64,000 bases of DNA. Origin: Zygnema circumcarinatum. Lineage: Eukaryota; Streptophyta; Zygnematophyceae; Zygnematales; Zygnemataceae. Below are positions 49,201-60,554 of the stretch, piece after piece; within the stretch, counting starts at the first letter, position 1, and every line of letters starts with the position of its first letter. The DNA is taken from NCBI GenBank assembly GCA_037447605.1, contig CM074811.1, positions 2,682,809 to 2,746,808 on the forward strand, in the 5' to 3' direction. A program made the translations under genes and the position numbers. The notes beneath the pieces were generated by a model. It made no database searches. It worked only from the letters and a program-made list of their open reading frames with translations, and was not told where the DNA came from.

Positions 49201-51699
49201 GAATACAACCAAGCCGTTTGTCTCTGTGGTGATCGGCTTTGCAAGGGCTCCTACCTCAGCTTGGGGGGGCACACACATCTGCAGCATGTAGGTGCCATCT
49301 CTTCATCTCCCTTGTCTTGCATAGTTTTCTAGACTCTTGTGACTCAGGTAAGCTGGTTTATGCTTTTCCTTGGTTAGATTCTCCCCAAGCCAATGTTGCT
49401 TATCTTGACAAAAGGCCATCAGTTTCTGTATTTTCATCCATCTTATCGCTAAAATGTCCAGCAGACAGTTGACAGGAGGTGGGAGGTGAGGAGATGCAGG
49501 AAATGATGGAACAGCATGGCATTTTGCGCCGCCATTGGATGCTTTTGGATGCTTCAACTACAGGCTCTGTGACTTTGGAGGAGAGAGAGGAGCTCAGGAA
49601 GGCAGGGTTAGGGTGGTGTCTTTTGTCGGAACTCCCAGATTGGGCAGTCAAATACGCTGCTTACCTGGTAGGCCATAATAATAATAATAATAATAATAAT
49701 AATTGCCATAATAATTGCTTCCGTAATGCTTGGAGCCATGTTGAGCTGCGGATTAGAGTGGTTGGGCATGCTTACTCAGAGCTGCATGCTTGTGATTGCA
49801 TGCAGATGCGGTTCATTAATCAGGAGCGGAGGGAACTTCCCCGCATGATCCTTCAGCAGAGTGCGAAAGAGCTGAGGCAGAGGCGGCGAAAAGCAGCAGA
49901 TGCTGGGGATTCGAAAGAGATGGATACGCAGGAGCAGTTTGCCAGAAATGAGGTACAGTTGATGAAACTCCATCGTCCTTGTGTTGGACTCTGCTCGAAC
50001 TGATAGTGATGGCAGTGTTACCTGGCAAGTTCAGCAAGAGCTTATATATCGTCTGCTTTGATGAGGTGCGCAGGCAGATGGTGTGTACATGGCGCGTTTG
50101 CAGAACTTGGCAATAACAATGGATAAGGTAAGGAACGGGTAGAGTGTGAGCTATGTGGGAAGGAACACCCAAATTTGGAAACTAGCATCACCAAAGGAAT
50201 AAGCGTGTAGAACATGTCCCTGGTCTCTGTTCTATGGCCATTGTTGAAGCTTCAAATTCTCCCCTTAATGTAGCATGATGTGCTACATTAAGGGGAGAAC
50301 CCTCCTGAGCAGCTTGTGGTAGAGGGATGGAACCCTTTACTTTGAATGGACTTCAATAACGCAGATTGGGGAGGGGGGGGAGAGACCAGGTCCGATACTG
50401 CCTTCGAAAGTTGTATGGGGAGTCAAAGGAGGGGCCTCCACCTCTACAGCGTTTGTCTGGAGGAGAACTTCTTCATAAGATATGGTCTGGAGACGGGTCT
50501 GTTGTCAACTCGTTGTTTAAGAGCATGGCCCCCCACCAGGATAAGGCCATGCTGCATGACTTTTACAGGAGGGTTCAGGAGCATGCCCCAGGGCATTCCC
50601 CATCAGCTCTGCGGAAAAGTCTACTTTGGTATACTACTTCACCGTTGGCCATGCTTTTGCGATAGAAGGAAAGGTTGGATGTGCAGCGCAGCTTGTTGCA
50701 GTTTGGGCCATCCCTTTTGATTTGGGATTGTCCCCTAGTTTAATGTATGTCCCTACAGATAGTTCCCAGGGTCGACTGGGCTCTGCTGATTACTCGTCCG
50801 GGAAGGGTTCAGGTTGAGAGACGAACTTCTAAAGCTGCAGCCGACAGCCCTCTGCCGTTTTGACGCTGCTGCTGATCTCTTTCATATGTACGCATACACT
50901 GATACTTGGTTCACCCATCAGGTAAGCCATCCTTCTGCTCTTGACTCCCAAGTACTCTCCTTCACTCACTCCCTCCCTGTCTCTCTCTCACCATGACTTC
51001 GATAGCATATCCTGAGGATGCAAGATGGTCTGCCTCCTCACTACCACATTCACCTGCATGGAAACAGGAGTACCCCCAATTCGACTCCCCGCCATTGTCC
51101 ATTCTTGCTTCCGATTTGGGCCGCTCGCTTGCTGGCCGAGGCGTAGCGGCAGCAGCAGCAGCCACTGAGCCACTTGAGTGGTACAAAACATATGAAAGAG
51201 ACCACATTCTTGGCCAGCTTATTCATTGGTATAAGCAGACAGCTTTGGACCCAGGAAAGGCCCTCCCTGCAGGTCGCCGCGGCTGCTTAGTCCTTCCAGA
51301 CCCTTCCTCTTGCTTTTCCAAAAGTCTCCAGCAGCCCATTCAGCGGGCATACGGCTCCAAACAACGCAACATGATGTTCGAAAGGATGGTGAGACTTCTA
51401 TCGTTTCTGTGCTCCTTCTGCCCTTCGCGCTGCCTCCATTCCCCTGCACTCATGAACCTTTTCTGACTCTCGCTTTTCTACCTTGGGGCCGCCTTTCTCC
51501 CCTGCAGGTCAGCAAGCCTGAGAGAGGGTGGCCGAAAGCTTCGGACGACTCTTTGTGGGAGTTCCGCAACAGTCGCAGCTTGTATGGCAGCCCCATGTTG
51601 GACGCCATAGCCAACAACCGACTGCTCAATGCTGAGATGATGGCGTGGCTCCGCAAGCGGCCCATCACTTTTGTTGGACCATACGACACTCAGTGCTGA
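37273..51699 (+). CDS. ATXR3: ATXR3/SDG2-type histone H3K4 methyltransferase
   Basis: Eighteen exons: 37273-38245, 38586-38666, 38851-42662, 42886-43695, 44601-44791, 45372-45798, 46133-46459, 46954-47178, 47759-48258, 48630-48729, 49192-49287, 49500-49667, 49806-49952, 50074-50127, 50390-50628, 50813-50921, 51068-51388, 51508-51699; 8772 nt, 2923 aa, longer than Arabidopsis ATXR3 (about 2,300). Order: long disordered N-terminus; GYF-like domain near 960-1020 (GEWFYQDGMGKEQGG); F-box/LRR-like stretch near 1557-1680; acidic region; LEQEVYGID-type motif (VEQEVYGIDPCTHNQLLDS); SET domain about 2349-2482 with EFYNIYLERP, FASRLCHSCRPNCEAK and GEELTFDYASVTE; post-SET cysteines CLCGDRLCKGSY; and the conserved ATXR3 tail to GPYDTQC. 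By family knowledge it deposits H3K4me3. TGA lies in frame just before the chosen ATG; splicing in at 37439 is an alternative N-terminus. Exon 12 could also begin at 49476. Confidence 0.93.
49675..49703. repeat. (ATA)n microsatellite in an ATXR3 intron
   Basis: Nine or ten AAT units just after the donor of ATXR3 exon 12. Confidence 0.9.
50257..50299. repeat. Perfect 19-bp hairpin in an ATXR3 intron
   Basis: TTCTCCCCTTAATGTAGCA (50257-50275) is followed by a 5-base loop TGATG and its exact reverse complement (50281-50299), in the intron between exons 14 and 15. Confidence 0.9.
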
Positions 51700-53044
51700 C
51701 GGCGTTCCATGATACCTCAGTTAGACGGCAACATGCAGGGAAAGCCCGTGCTGTCGTGGAGAATTGTATTTGCGGCGTTCAGATGCAGAAGTCATGGGTT
51801 GGGCATAGGCCTGTAGGTATGTTAGGTCTGTCACTTGGGTATATTGCAAGGGAATAAGATGTACAGGTGGGAGCATGGAAGGGCTCGGAGGAGGCAAGCT
51901 ATGGGCCCTGCTTGGGGTGACTATCCATCCGTTCTAGTGGGGAATGCACCACGTGGAGTGGTTTTGAAGGGCGCAGAAAACGGCACGGGGACATGGAAAT
52001 GGTCGGATGCTGCCAGCGCAATTCCGCTAGTGGCTACTCTTTCAATAATGGCTTAATTCTTGTCAAGGTTGGAGTAGTTGTGGTATGAATGTGGGGTTGA
52101 AGGCCTTCGGGTAGCGGTAAAGGTCGAAATTGTGCGGTTTAATCAAACTGGTTACTGAAGACCGTTGAAAACGAGTACTTCGAGTTGTTACGGTATTTAC
52201 AGCCTCTCTCTCTCTCTACACTTCGTGGCTTGCCAAGCCAAGGCAAAACTCCCATCTATCTTTCAAGGCCAATGGGTGGTGGCACTCCATGCCGCATAAT
52301 TCTAAGGAGCCATGCATCCTTTTCACCATAAGTGGAGGGAGAGAGAGGAAAGACAGGAAAGCTGGGGGGTGGTGGAAGGGGAGGAGGGGGAGGGGGGGAG
52401 GGGGGGAGGGGGGCCAGGTGGGGGATACGTAGTGATTTCCGTAACTGGCGAAGGTACGCTCGCAAAATAGGCCAAGCCTGTGAATTCATTCGCTTGTCTT
52501 ATTGGAGAAGTGAATTGGCATTGCCATCTTGATCTCAACGCCACCATGTGTACGAAACCTTCAGCGAGACCTGCCCATATATTCGCTATCTTCGCCTTGT
52601 TTTCAGAGCCGTGTTGTTGGGCCTAGAAGCAGCTTCCGCTCATCGCCCTCCTTCAGTCTACAGGTCACTTCACTTGGGACAGGTCCCCAGCGGATCTTTC
52701 CGCATGTCATTGCATTGGAGGCCGGTCGCTGCCGCCTCACTTTTCCGCTCTCTAATCGGGAAATTCTTCCTTCTTTGACATCCAGGGCTCTTCGGGCCTA
52801 GACTCTCCACATTCTAAAACTTACGTGAAAAACACGCGCGATGGGCGGCCGTCAATGCCACATCCATTCCGTGGGGCATTGAAACCCTAAAAACCCTAAA
52901 ATCCTAAAACCCGTAAAAACCCTAGAAAAATAGGAGGAGAAGGAAAAGCTGTTCCCTGTTGCAAGCAATGCAACGGCAACAACAAGGAACAGAGGGCGCC
53001 AGAAAAACAAAGAAAAACAACCGTACGCTACTGTACGACGACGC
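51700..53044. other. Intergenic after ATXR3
   Basis: 3' region of ATXR3 followed by CT (52204-52217) and G-rich (52363-52424) microsatellites, then CCCTAAAA-like degenerate telomere units at 52883-52924. Open frames near 52530-52800 are short with no recognisable domain. Confidence 0.5.
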
Positions 53045-53052
53045 TGTACGAG
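53045..53052. repeat. Left target-site duplication TGTACGAG
   Basis: Exact 8-bp copy of 53916-53923 flanking the hAT-like element. Confidence 0.9.
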
Positions 53053-53915
53053 CAGGCCTCTTCAAATAGGGGATTTCGGCTTAAGATAGGGGACTGTCCC
53101 CTAACTTGGTTTTGTAAAAACACGTAAATATGGACTGTACGGACGAAACCGTGCACGTACGGACGTTCATCATTTCCCAACACTGCTACCGTCGAGTCTG
53201 ATTTTTCAGTAATTGGATGGGAGAAAGACGAGTTTCGAAAGAGGTTGACAGACTTTTCATTGGAAGGCATTCTTCACTGCAAACAGTTTGATAGTTTGAC
53301 CGCTCTTCGAGGGTCTCTTTGAGTAGTTTGCATCACTTCTATAGCTGTCTTGTTCAGCCTAAAACTCCTAAGGGAGTGAGACCATTTTTCATTTCATTTC
53401 TAATTTTAGTTCCTATTTCAGTTTTTCTTTTGTGACTACACCTAGAATTTCAAAGGTTATGATTTGGAATAGAGTTTTTGTGAGGAAATTTCAAGACTAT
53501 GATGGATTCTAAAGTGATACTTGGAGTAATTAATGATGGATGGAAAAGGAAATAAAGAGCTTAGGATTGGATCTACAAAGTTTCCGTGCAATTGGGTTTT
53601 TGAATAGCAACTATATGTTGTGATTGCCAAATGCACAGTTGTTCTAATTGATTGGTAAAATTTACCAATCTATAAGAGTCGAAGAGATTGCACCAGTTTC
53701 TAAAGCCGTGCTGTTATACCAACAAGTAAAGTTCATATACATCATTGCTATCGTGGTTGCAAATGCAATTCATTTCCTTTTTGTTTTTAACCAAAAAAAT
53801 GCTTTTTGGGGGCTTGTGTGGTATTTAAGTTGAAATCACGTAAACTAATCTCAAAATCTTACGTAAATAAGCTATTTACGATATTTAGGGGATCTCCCCT
53901 ATTTGAAGAGCCCTG
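53053..53915. mobile_element. Non-autonomous hAT-like transposon (863 bp)
   Basis: Termini are CAGGCCTCTTCAAATAGGGG on the left and, read inward from the right end, CAGGGCTCTTCAAATAGGGG, a 21-bp inverted repeat with one mismatch. Both ends are flanked by the identical 8-bp target duplication TGTACGAG (53045-53052 and 53916-53923). The interior is AT-rich, unlike the GC-rich surroundings, and has no long open frame, so a transposase would have to come from elsewhere. The 8-bp duplication and CAGGG ends fit the hAT superfamily. Confidence 0.88.
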
Positions 53916-53923
53916 TGTACGAG
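53916..53923. repeat. Right target-site duplication TGTACGAG
   Basis: Exact 8-bp copy of 53045-53052 flanking the hAT-like element. Confidence 0.9.
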
Positions 53924-55483
53924 TGTTCACGAACTGGCCGCCGACAGTCCGTATGAGTGACGCTTAAATGACGTCCTCTGCTAGCGATGGGTCGGTGGAC
54001 TTTTGGCTGCTTCCGCGCGGGAAGGGCCCAATGGGCGCCCGTCACGTGTACGCATCTGTTCTGTAGAGCCATGCTCACTGCATTCTATGGATAACGCAGT
54101 CTCGTTACAGTTCCTGCCCAGCCCCGTCACATTTCCGTGGCAGTTCCGTTTCCAGTTCCCGCGGCTGTGCAGCGTTGCGTTGCCTCGCGGGCCTCTTCAG
54201 CTTCTTTCGGCGACTCTTTCGCGGGCTTGTCTCGACTCTCGAGTCGTGGGACGACTCCATCTCCGCGAGGGAGGGGGAGACTCTCTCTCTCTCTCTCACT
54301 CTCTCTCTCTCCCTCTCATCGTCCGCTCACCCAACCTCCTCTCTTTGAAGTATTATTGTGTCCACGACCGACCCCCTCTTCACATGACTGACTGACTGAC
54401 TGCTGCACAATGCCGCTACAGCTACGAGTGTGACATTCCGCAAGTGCAGTATTAAACTTATGTTGAGGAGAGTCATGCATCGGATGCCGAGAATTGGACT
54501 CAACACTAAGGGAGATGGAAGAAAATGAGGAGCTGCTTTTGGTTCATCCACCGCAGCAGTTGATTGAGGCTTCTTAACCAACAACAACGGTTTCTATGTG
54601 ACCAGTTGACTGCAAATCCGTGCAACGGCACATGCACGCACAGCATAAAAAACACTTCACTCTATGGAGGGTTATGTACAACATTGGCCCTTTTATTCAT
54701 GTCTGCAATGCGCAGCGAAGTTCGAGCACCTCCTACACCCATTTAACATTTAACTAATTATCAATTACATACAGCCGCAGTCGTCTATCGCAGACCCCCT
54801 CCAGGGCTGCCGCTTCGAATAAGTCCACTACTTCTGCAGAAACTCGCTCGCCACAAACCCTAATTATTATTCAGTGGCTTGGACAAAAATAAATACAGAG
54901 CGCAATTTTTCTTCTTAACGCGCGAGTGCCACCTGTCGTCGCCACATTTGATCCATGGTCGACATTTTTCTGCGAAGAAGGAACTTAGTCAAAGCCCAGC
55001 CCTGCCTGCCTGCCCGCCCGGCGGTACACCGCCCCATACATTCTGAAAGGCGCACCCTCTGACTGCTCGCGAGACAAGCCAAGGCCCCTCCACTATTAGG
55101 ACGCGGCTTGGGGAAACTTGGAACTTGGTGTCAAAAAAAGGGAAGTTCCGATTCTCCCAATGCCGCGACTCGCGTCAACAAATAGAGAGCAAGGGTTGCT
55201 TTGAAGGCGAGGCGAGGGAGGTCTCTCCATTGAAGCGCCGCCGCTCTCACTTTCGCAATTCATGACCTCCCCTCAATGGAGCCTCGCCGGCTGACTCAGC
55301 CTCCTAACGAGACTTCTGCATCTACAGAAGTGCGCTGCAGCCGCTGTCCAGCGAGACACAGAGGGAGAGGAGGGGAGAGAGAGGAGAGGGAGAAGAAAAG
55401 ATAGGAAGAGAGAGACAGAGAGAGCGAGCGAGCGAGCGAGCGAGAGAGAGAGAGCGAGATCCCTTATGTCACGTCACGTCACG
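53924..55483. other. Intergenic between the transposon and the MYND gene
   Basis: Holds a CT microsatellite (54281-54317), a purine-rich stretch (55360-55460) with GCGA units at 55422-55444, and four TCACG units from 55469. No gene is supported. Confidence 0.45.
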
Positions 55484-55493
55484 TCACGTGACG
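55469..55493. repeat. TCACG tandem repeat ending in a CACGTG box
   Basis: Four exact TCACG units (55469-55488), then TGACG. The minus-strand stop codon of the F-box/MYND gene (55484-55486) is one of the units. Confidence 0.85.
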
Positions 55494-57522
55494 CCGGGAG
55501 CCGCGACGCAGTCCGTGCAGGTCCATAGGCCGAGGTAGGCGGAGCACGCGAGGCGGTGCCGCGCGTGCCAGTCCGCGGCCTGGCACACGCGCGAACAGTA
55601 CTTGGCGCGGCGGCAGAGCGAGCAGCACCGGAACTCCGCCGCGCGACTCTCCGGCCGCCAGCAGCCCCTCCGCCCGCACACCTGCAGGCCACGTGGCGCG
55701 GCCTGCCGCTCCGCCCACTCGCGCAGGAACCCGTGCACAGGGTGCCACGTGTCCTCACACGTGGGGGGGGCGTTGGCATCGCCCGCCTTCACCAGAACGA
55801 GCCCCTCCCTCCACGAGTTGTAAAGCCCGAAGGAGGTGGCGGCGGGAGGGGGCGACTGGGGGGAGGAATTGGAGCCGCCGTCTGAGGGGGCATTCGAGTC
55901 CCTTTTTGCCTTCTTGGCGAAGTCATGGAGGCGGAGGGGCTCCGCCGACTCGCTCTCCCGCTCGGGGGAGCGAGCCCGCTTGAAGGAGCTCCGCTCGGCT
56001 CCGCTGTCTTGGAGAGAGGCTCCGACGCTGCGTAACGCGTCCGCTGCTTGACATCGCGGGAGAGGGCTACTCCTCGCCACAGGGATAGAGCGCTGGAGGA
56101 GGCACTGCCCGGTGAAGGCAGACGCAGGGACGCCGTATCCATCCTGCACAACGCAGAAAAGCAGCGGAGAGGGTAGCGGTCAGTAAAACCCTCTAAATAA
56201 AACACTTTGAATGAAAGGATTGTCAAGTGGAAGCATGAGCAAATATAGCATTCATGGCCCTCCCTTCCTTCCCCCTTCCCTTCTTCCCTCCCCACCTCCT
56301 TCCCTCCCTCCCTCCCTTCCCCCCTCCCCCCCTCCCTCCCCCACTCCGTCTCCACCTCCCTCTCTTCCCCTCCCCCTGCCCCTCTCCCTCTCCCTCCCTC
56401 CCTCCTCCCCCCCTCCCCCCCTCCCTCCCTTCCCGTCCTCCTCCCCCTCTCCCTCCCTCCCTCCCTTCCCCCTTACCTCCCCCACTTCCCCTCCACCTCC
56501 CTCCCTTCCCGTCCCCCTCCCCCTCTCTCCCTCCCTCCCTCCCTCCCTCCCTCCCTCCCAGCCACCACCCACCATGAAGCAGTAGCCGAGCTCCTGCAGC
56601 GCCTCCCTGTGCCCGAGCAGCGCCGCGCGGTAGCAGAGTTCCGCCCCCCAGCCGGGGCTGCGGTCCGCCCGCGCCCCCCCGCTGCCGTGGAAGCACACCA
56701 CCGCCAGCGCGAACATGGCCCCGCCGTGCCCGCCCGCGGCCGCACACGTCAGCAGGGCCATGCCGCGCTCGTGCGCGCGCTCGCAGTAGAATTCGATCTG
56801 CACTCGCACGTGCCACGGACGGGGATCAGAGGGGCGCTTGAGTGGAAGGGTGGATAGGGGCCGTCGGATGGAGGGGAGGACTCACCGTGCCGAGGATGAA
56901 GAAGGCCTCGACGCTGCCCGCCTCCATGCAGCGCTGGAGGTGGGTGCGGGCGCCGGGGCCCCACTGGCTGACACGTGGCAGCAGCGCAGCCGTGGATGAG
57001 CAGATGAGAACCTCTGGACGGCTCAGAGCTGCTCGCATTTGCTGCGACCTGTGGAGGAGTGAGCAGGAGCGAGGTCAGGAAGGTGGGGAGAGGGAGAGGG
57101 AGAGGGAGAGAGAGAGGGATGAGCGGGAGGACAAGTGGATGAGGGGAAGGAGAGGGGCAGGAGCATACACGCAAGAGAGGGTGAGGAGCTCCTTGGGGCT
57201 GGAAGCTGCACGCGCCACGCGGCCGAGAATATCCACCAATATATCGTCCTGCCACGAGACCAGCCCCCCGCCCTCGTGGTGAGCTCCCTCTCCCACTCCC
57301 TCTCCCACTCCCTCTCCCACCACCCCCTCGCCTTCCCCCTTCACCCCCCTCATCCCCTCAATTCCTTGCGGCTCACGCCACCTCGCATGCGTGCAAAGCG
57401 CCAGCCCCAAACCCTTGTATTCAGAGCTCAAGCTGCCGATAAAAGAACGAGACAGATTCCCTTCCCCTCCTTACCGGCAGAGCGGAGAGGGAGGCGGCCG
57501 CCATAGCCTCAGCCCTCGCCAT
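55484..57522 (-). CDS. F-box protein with Sel1-like region and MYND zinc finger (At1g67340 type)
   Basis: Five minus-strand exons (57475-57522, 57171-57248, 56886-57041, 56573-56797, 55484-56143) give 1167 nt, 388 aa, close to Arabidopsis At1g67340 (about 380). Residues 12-50 are the F-box (LPDDILVDILGRVARAA), about 75-180 are Sel1-like helices (FFILGTIEFYCERAHERG, ALLGHREALQELGYCF), a Ser/Arg-rich linker follows, and 325-369 is a MYND finger (CGRRGCWRP, CCSLCRRAKYCSRVCQ, HRLAC). The family joins SCF ubiquitin ligases through the F-box, while MYND binds partner proteins; targets are unknown. Exon 3 is spliced at GTCGCAG because the stronger-looking upstream CAG breaks the frame. The coding strand is very GC-rich, and the stop codon lies inside a TCACG tandem repeat. 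Confidence 0.88.
56260..56562. repeat. Long CCCT/CCTC tract inside the MYND gene intron
   Basis: About 300 bases almost free of A and G on the plus strand (GGGA-rich on the coding strand), filling most of intron 56144-56572. Confidence 0.9.
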
Positions 57523-60500
57523 GGCTGCCAGCCGTGAGGAGGAGGAGCCCGAAAGTCGCCGTCGACGGGGTGGGGGCCGCGGGCGCTTATGGCCGCCGGG
57601 AGCCGGTCCGTACGGCGGGAGGCCGCCGACACCGCCCCTGGGCGAGCCCGCCCCCGCTCGCGTCCAAGAGTCGTACGAAAAACGGATCGGTCGTCGGCGT
57701 CTGCCAGCTCATTCGGTATGGCGATCTGGAGAGATTCTCCAGAGGGTGGCCGGGCGGCAGCCGCCACTTGCCGGGCGGGCGTAAGTGCGCGAATCCCGCG
57801 GGGGACCGCGCGGGGACCTTCACTAAAGAGCAGCCGGGAGGAACGTTTTTGCGGGCAGCTGGGCAAGGAGGGAAACTTTTCGGGTTGGAAACGGGCAGGA
57901 GGAGAGAAGGTACGGGTGGGTTGAGATTCGCGGGAGGGGAGTTCTGCGGGCAGAAGAAAGGTTTCGGGCAGAGAAATGGGCAGTCCGTGAAAGTCGCGTT
58001 TGGCGCCACGTGATGGTTTTTTTGTCCCCAGCAGTCAATATGGCGTACGGACACACGCCTGGTGTGCCGCGCCGCCCGCCGACCACGGAGAGACCCGGCC
58101 GTACGAAGGGAGAGGATCGTGGCTGTTCGTACGTCGCAGGGAGGACAAGTGGCGAGAATCCGATGCGCCGGCGGGCAGAGGCCGCGGAGAGGGTGCCAGC
58201 TGGCGCGGCCACAGGCGGGGGTGGGGGACCGTGCTGCCACGTGGCGCATCTCTCCGCGAAACGACAGTTGAGGGGAGAGGGCCGTACGGCCGCACGATTC
58301 GGGGGACGCTTTTTGGAAATCTGAGAAATTACGACGATCGCGAATTTTTCCACAGGAATGACGCGACCGGCAGCGGGCAAAAGCTCCGCAATTGGTCGGA
58401 TGGTCGATATGTCGCAGCCACGTCGGACGAGTTAGGGCAGCATAAAACGTTTCGTAAAATCATAAATCGTTTCGTAAAAGCTCGCCTTCCTCATAATGTC
58501 GGTCACTCCCAGCACATCCGTACGTCCTTCGTCAGGTTCAGCCACGTGTCGAGTGGCCGTTTGCGGGGCCCGTTTCTAACCGCTGCCGCCCCCCGCCGCG
58601 TGGCGCGTGGCGCGCGGAAAAGTCGGCGGCGCCAGCGCGCTTGGGCGGGCGGGCGTGCGCGGGGGGGCGAAGGCGGCCGGGGGGGGAGGGGGGGAGGGGG
58701 GCCGAAGGGTGCGGGCGCCAGGTGGCGGCCCGAGGGCGCCTCGGCATGGGGAGGGGATCCGCGCGGGCCGGCCGTACGGTAACGGCTCGGCGCATGTAAT
58801 GGGGAGGGAGGGGTCAGGGCTAGCGGGCGCGAGGGCCTAGTGGGGGCCGAGGGCTGATGGGATGGAGGGGGGAACAGCATGGTTGGGCACATGCCATGCC
58901 ATGCCATGCCATGTCATATAATGTCGTGTGCTGTCACGCCATGTCATGTCATGGCGGCGGGAAAGGATGAGAACGCGTTGACCCGACACAGTCACATGGG
59001 AATGATGACTGGATGGAATGATTGGCGGGAAACTTTCATTGAACTCGCGAACATTGGCCGTTGCTGTACGGACAGGCCAGGGCGGAGAATCCCGCCAAGT
59101 TCGGACGGAGCCAGCCCTTCTGAAAAAGCGGGGGTGGGTTCATGGGAGCGGATTCAAACGACGCCACGTAGGATGGCGCGTTCTGTAAACGGGAAGAAAA
59201 CTGATGGTTCCATGGCAAAGGCGTCATCCAATGAGCGCTCGCCACGTGTTGAATGCGACCGCGAGTGGCCGCGGGCGGCCGGAGTTCGGTACCGCTACTG
59301 TACCAATTTGTACTGCTCACGTGGCAGAGAGCGGTTGGCCGCACCCGTTTTGAAGTCTACTGTACAGTACATCCTGCGGAACCGCCTCTCTATTCTCCAA
59401 CAGCTCCTTTTTGTTTAGGTCGGTCTGACCTGGCGGCCACGTCGGTGCCGCGTCGGCGAAACCCGAAAACGCGGCGCAAACGACGGCGAAACTGCACAAC
59501 TTCCATGTAGCCCAGACCTCCCTCCCTCCCTCCCGGTCACGCGCGGTACCGTACGGTACTTGAACGGCGACAGCAGCACTCGTGCGAATTTTTCGAGGGA
59601 TCGCTATCGAGTGACCGGACCGGCGCCAACCCGAACCCTTCCGATACTCCCTATGGGACTGGGACTGGAATCGTCGTTTGCATTGAGGGATGCCGACACG
59701 CAGATGGACTCAATCACTTCCATTCATTTACTCGGGCGAAGATTATTAATGAAATGCCGTCAATCAGTGTCGGAGTGGATGACGCGAGGAGAGCGCAGAC
59801 ACTGAGTTCACGCAACTTGGGTGCAAAGGAAGGGGAAAATGGCATTGAATTCACGATGGCGAGGCCATTAAGGAAAGGCAGCGAAACGTTTTTTTTAAAG
59901 GAAGCGTCTTTCATCGATAGTAGGACTGGACTTTTTAAGAAGCCTCATACCGTCAGCCGTACGTACTGATGACCGGCGTGACGGATGTGAGAAAAAAGTC
60001 ACTCTCGAAAGCTCTACCCTCATATTTGCCCTAGAGCAGTTACCAGGTCCTCCCCATGTAGTGGTAAGTTGCGAGCCCGTTGCTTATTTAGTAGTCACGT
60101 TTGTATGAAGCCAAGTGAATGGGCGTTGAACTCACGACAGCGACGCCATCAAATGTATATGGGGAGGGACGAAATGTAACACCAATGTGAAACGGTCACA
60201 AATGACCTTGAGGCTATGAGTGGATCTCTGCTCTAGGCCTAACAGAGGGGAAATGAAATTGCATTGATCTCACGGCGGCAATGCTATCAAATGTAAGGGA
60301 AAGTACCCTGTGTATCCTGTATGGTACGCGCACCCCCCTCTACGCGCACGATGCCTAAAGGGCTCCAGTACATGAAAAATGAGAAACTGCTCCGTGCTGG
60401 CTCTGCTTTAATACTCACTATACGCCCCCAGCATACATTTATCGGTTCCACAATCCCATGCTTCTAAATACATGGCTTGAACTCAGCTTGTTCGATCCCA

Positions 60501-60554
60501 TGCCATCATGGGAGAGCAGTGGAAAAAATCCTCGCCATATGATGGTTCTGCTGC
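57523..60554. other. GC-rich intergenic upstream of the MYND gene, downstream of SDP6
   Basis: Very GC-rich to about 59.6 kb, with many CCGTACGG-like palindromes (near 57606, 58281, 58772, 59553), GCCACGTGGC (near 58238), CATGC units (58887-58910) and low-complexity G runs. From 59.7 kb it is AT-richer with three diverged copies of a ~40-bp repeat (59839, 60119, 60253). Long frames here, such as 58000-58782, have no domain and mirror GC composition. Confidence 0.5.
59839..60290. repeat. Three diverged direct repeats of about 40 bp
   Basis: Copies at 59839-59877, 60119-60157 and 60253-60290 share the pattern GCATTGAACTCACG followed by GCGACGCCATCAAATGTA, with several substitutions each. Confidence 0.6.

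Noticed and set aside
56211-56809. Long Pro/Ser or Gly/Arg frames over the CCCT tract
   Set aside because: They are low-complexity translations of a microsatellite within the MYND gene intron.
58000-58782. A 260-codon frame in the GC-rich island
   Set aside because: Composition-driven (Arg/Gly/Ala-rich), stop-poor on several frames and both strands, no domain.
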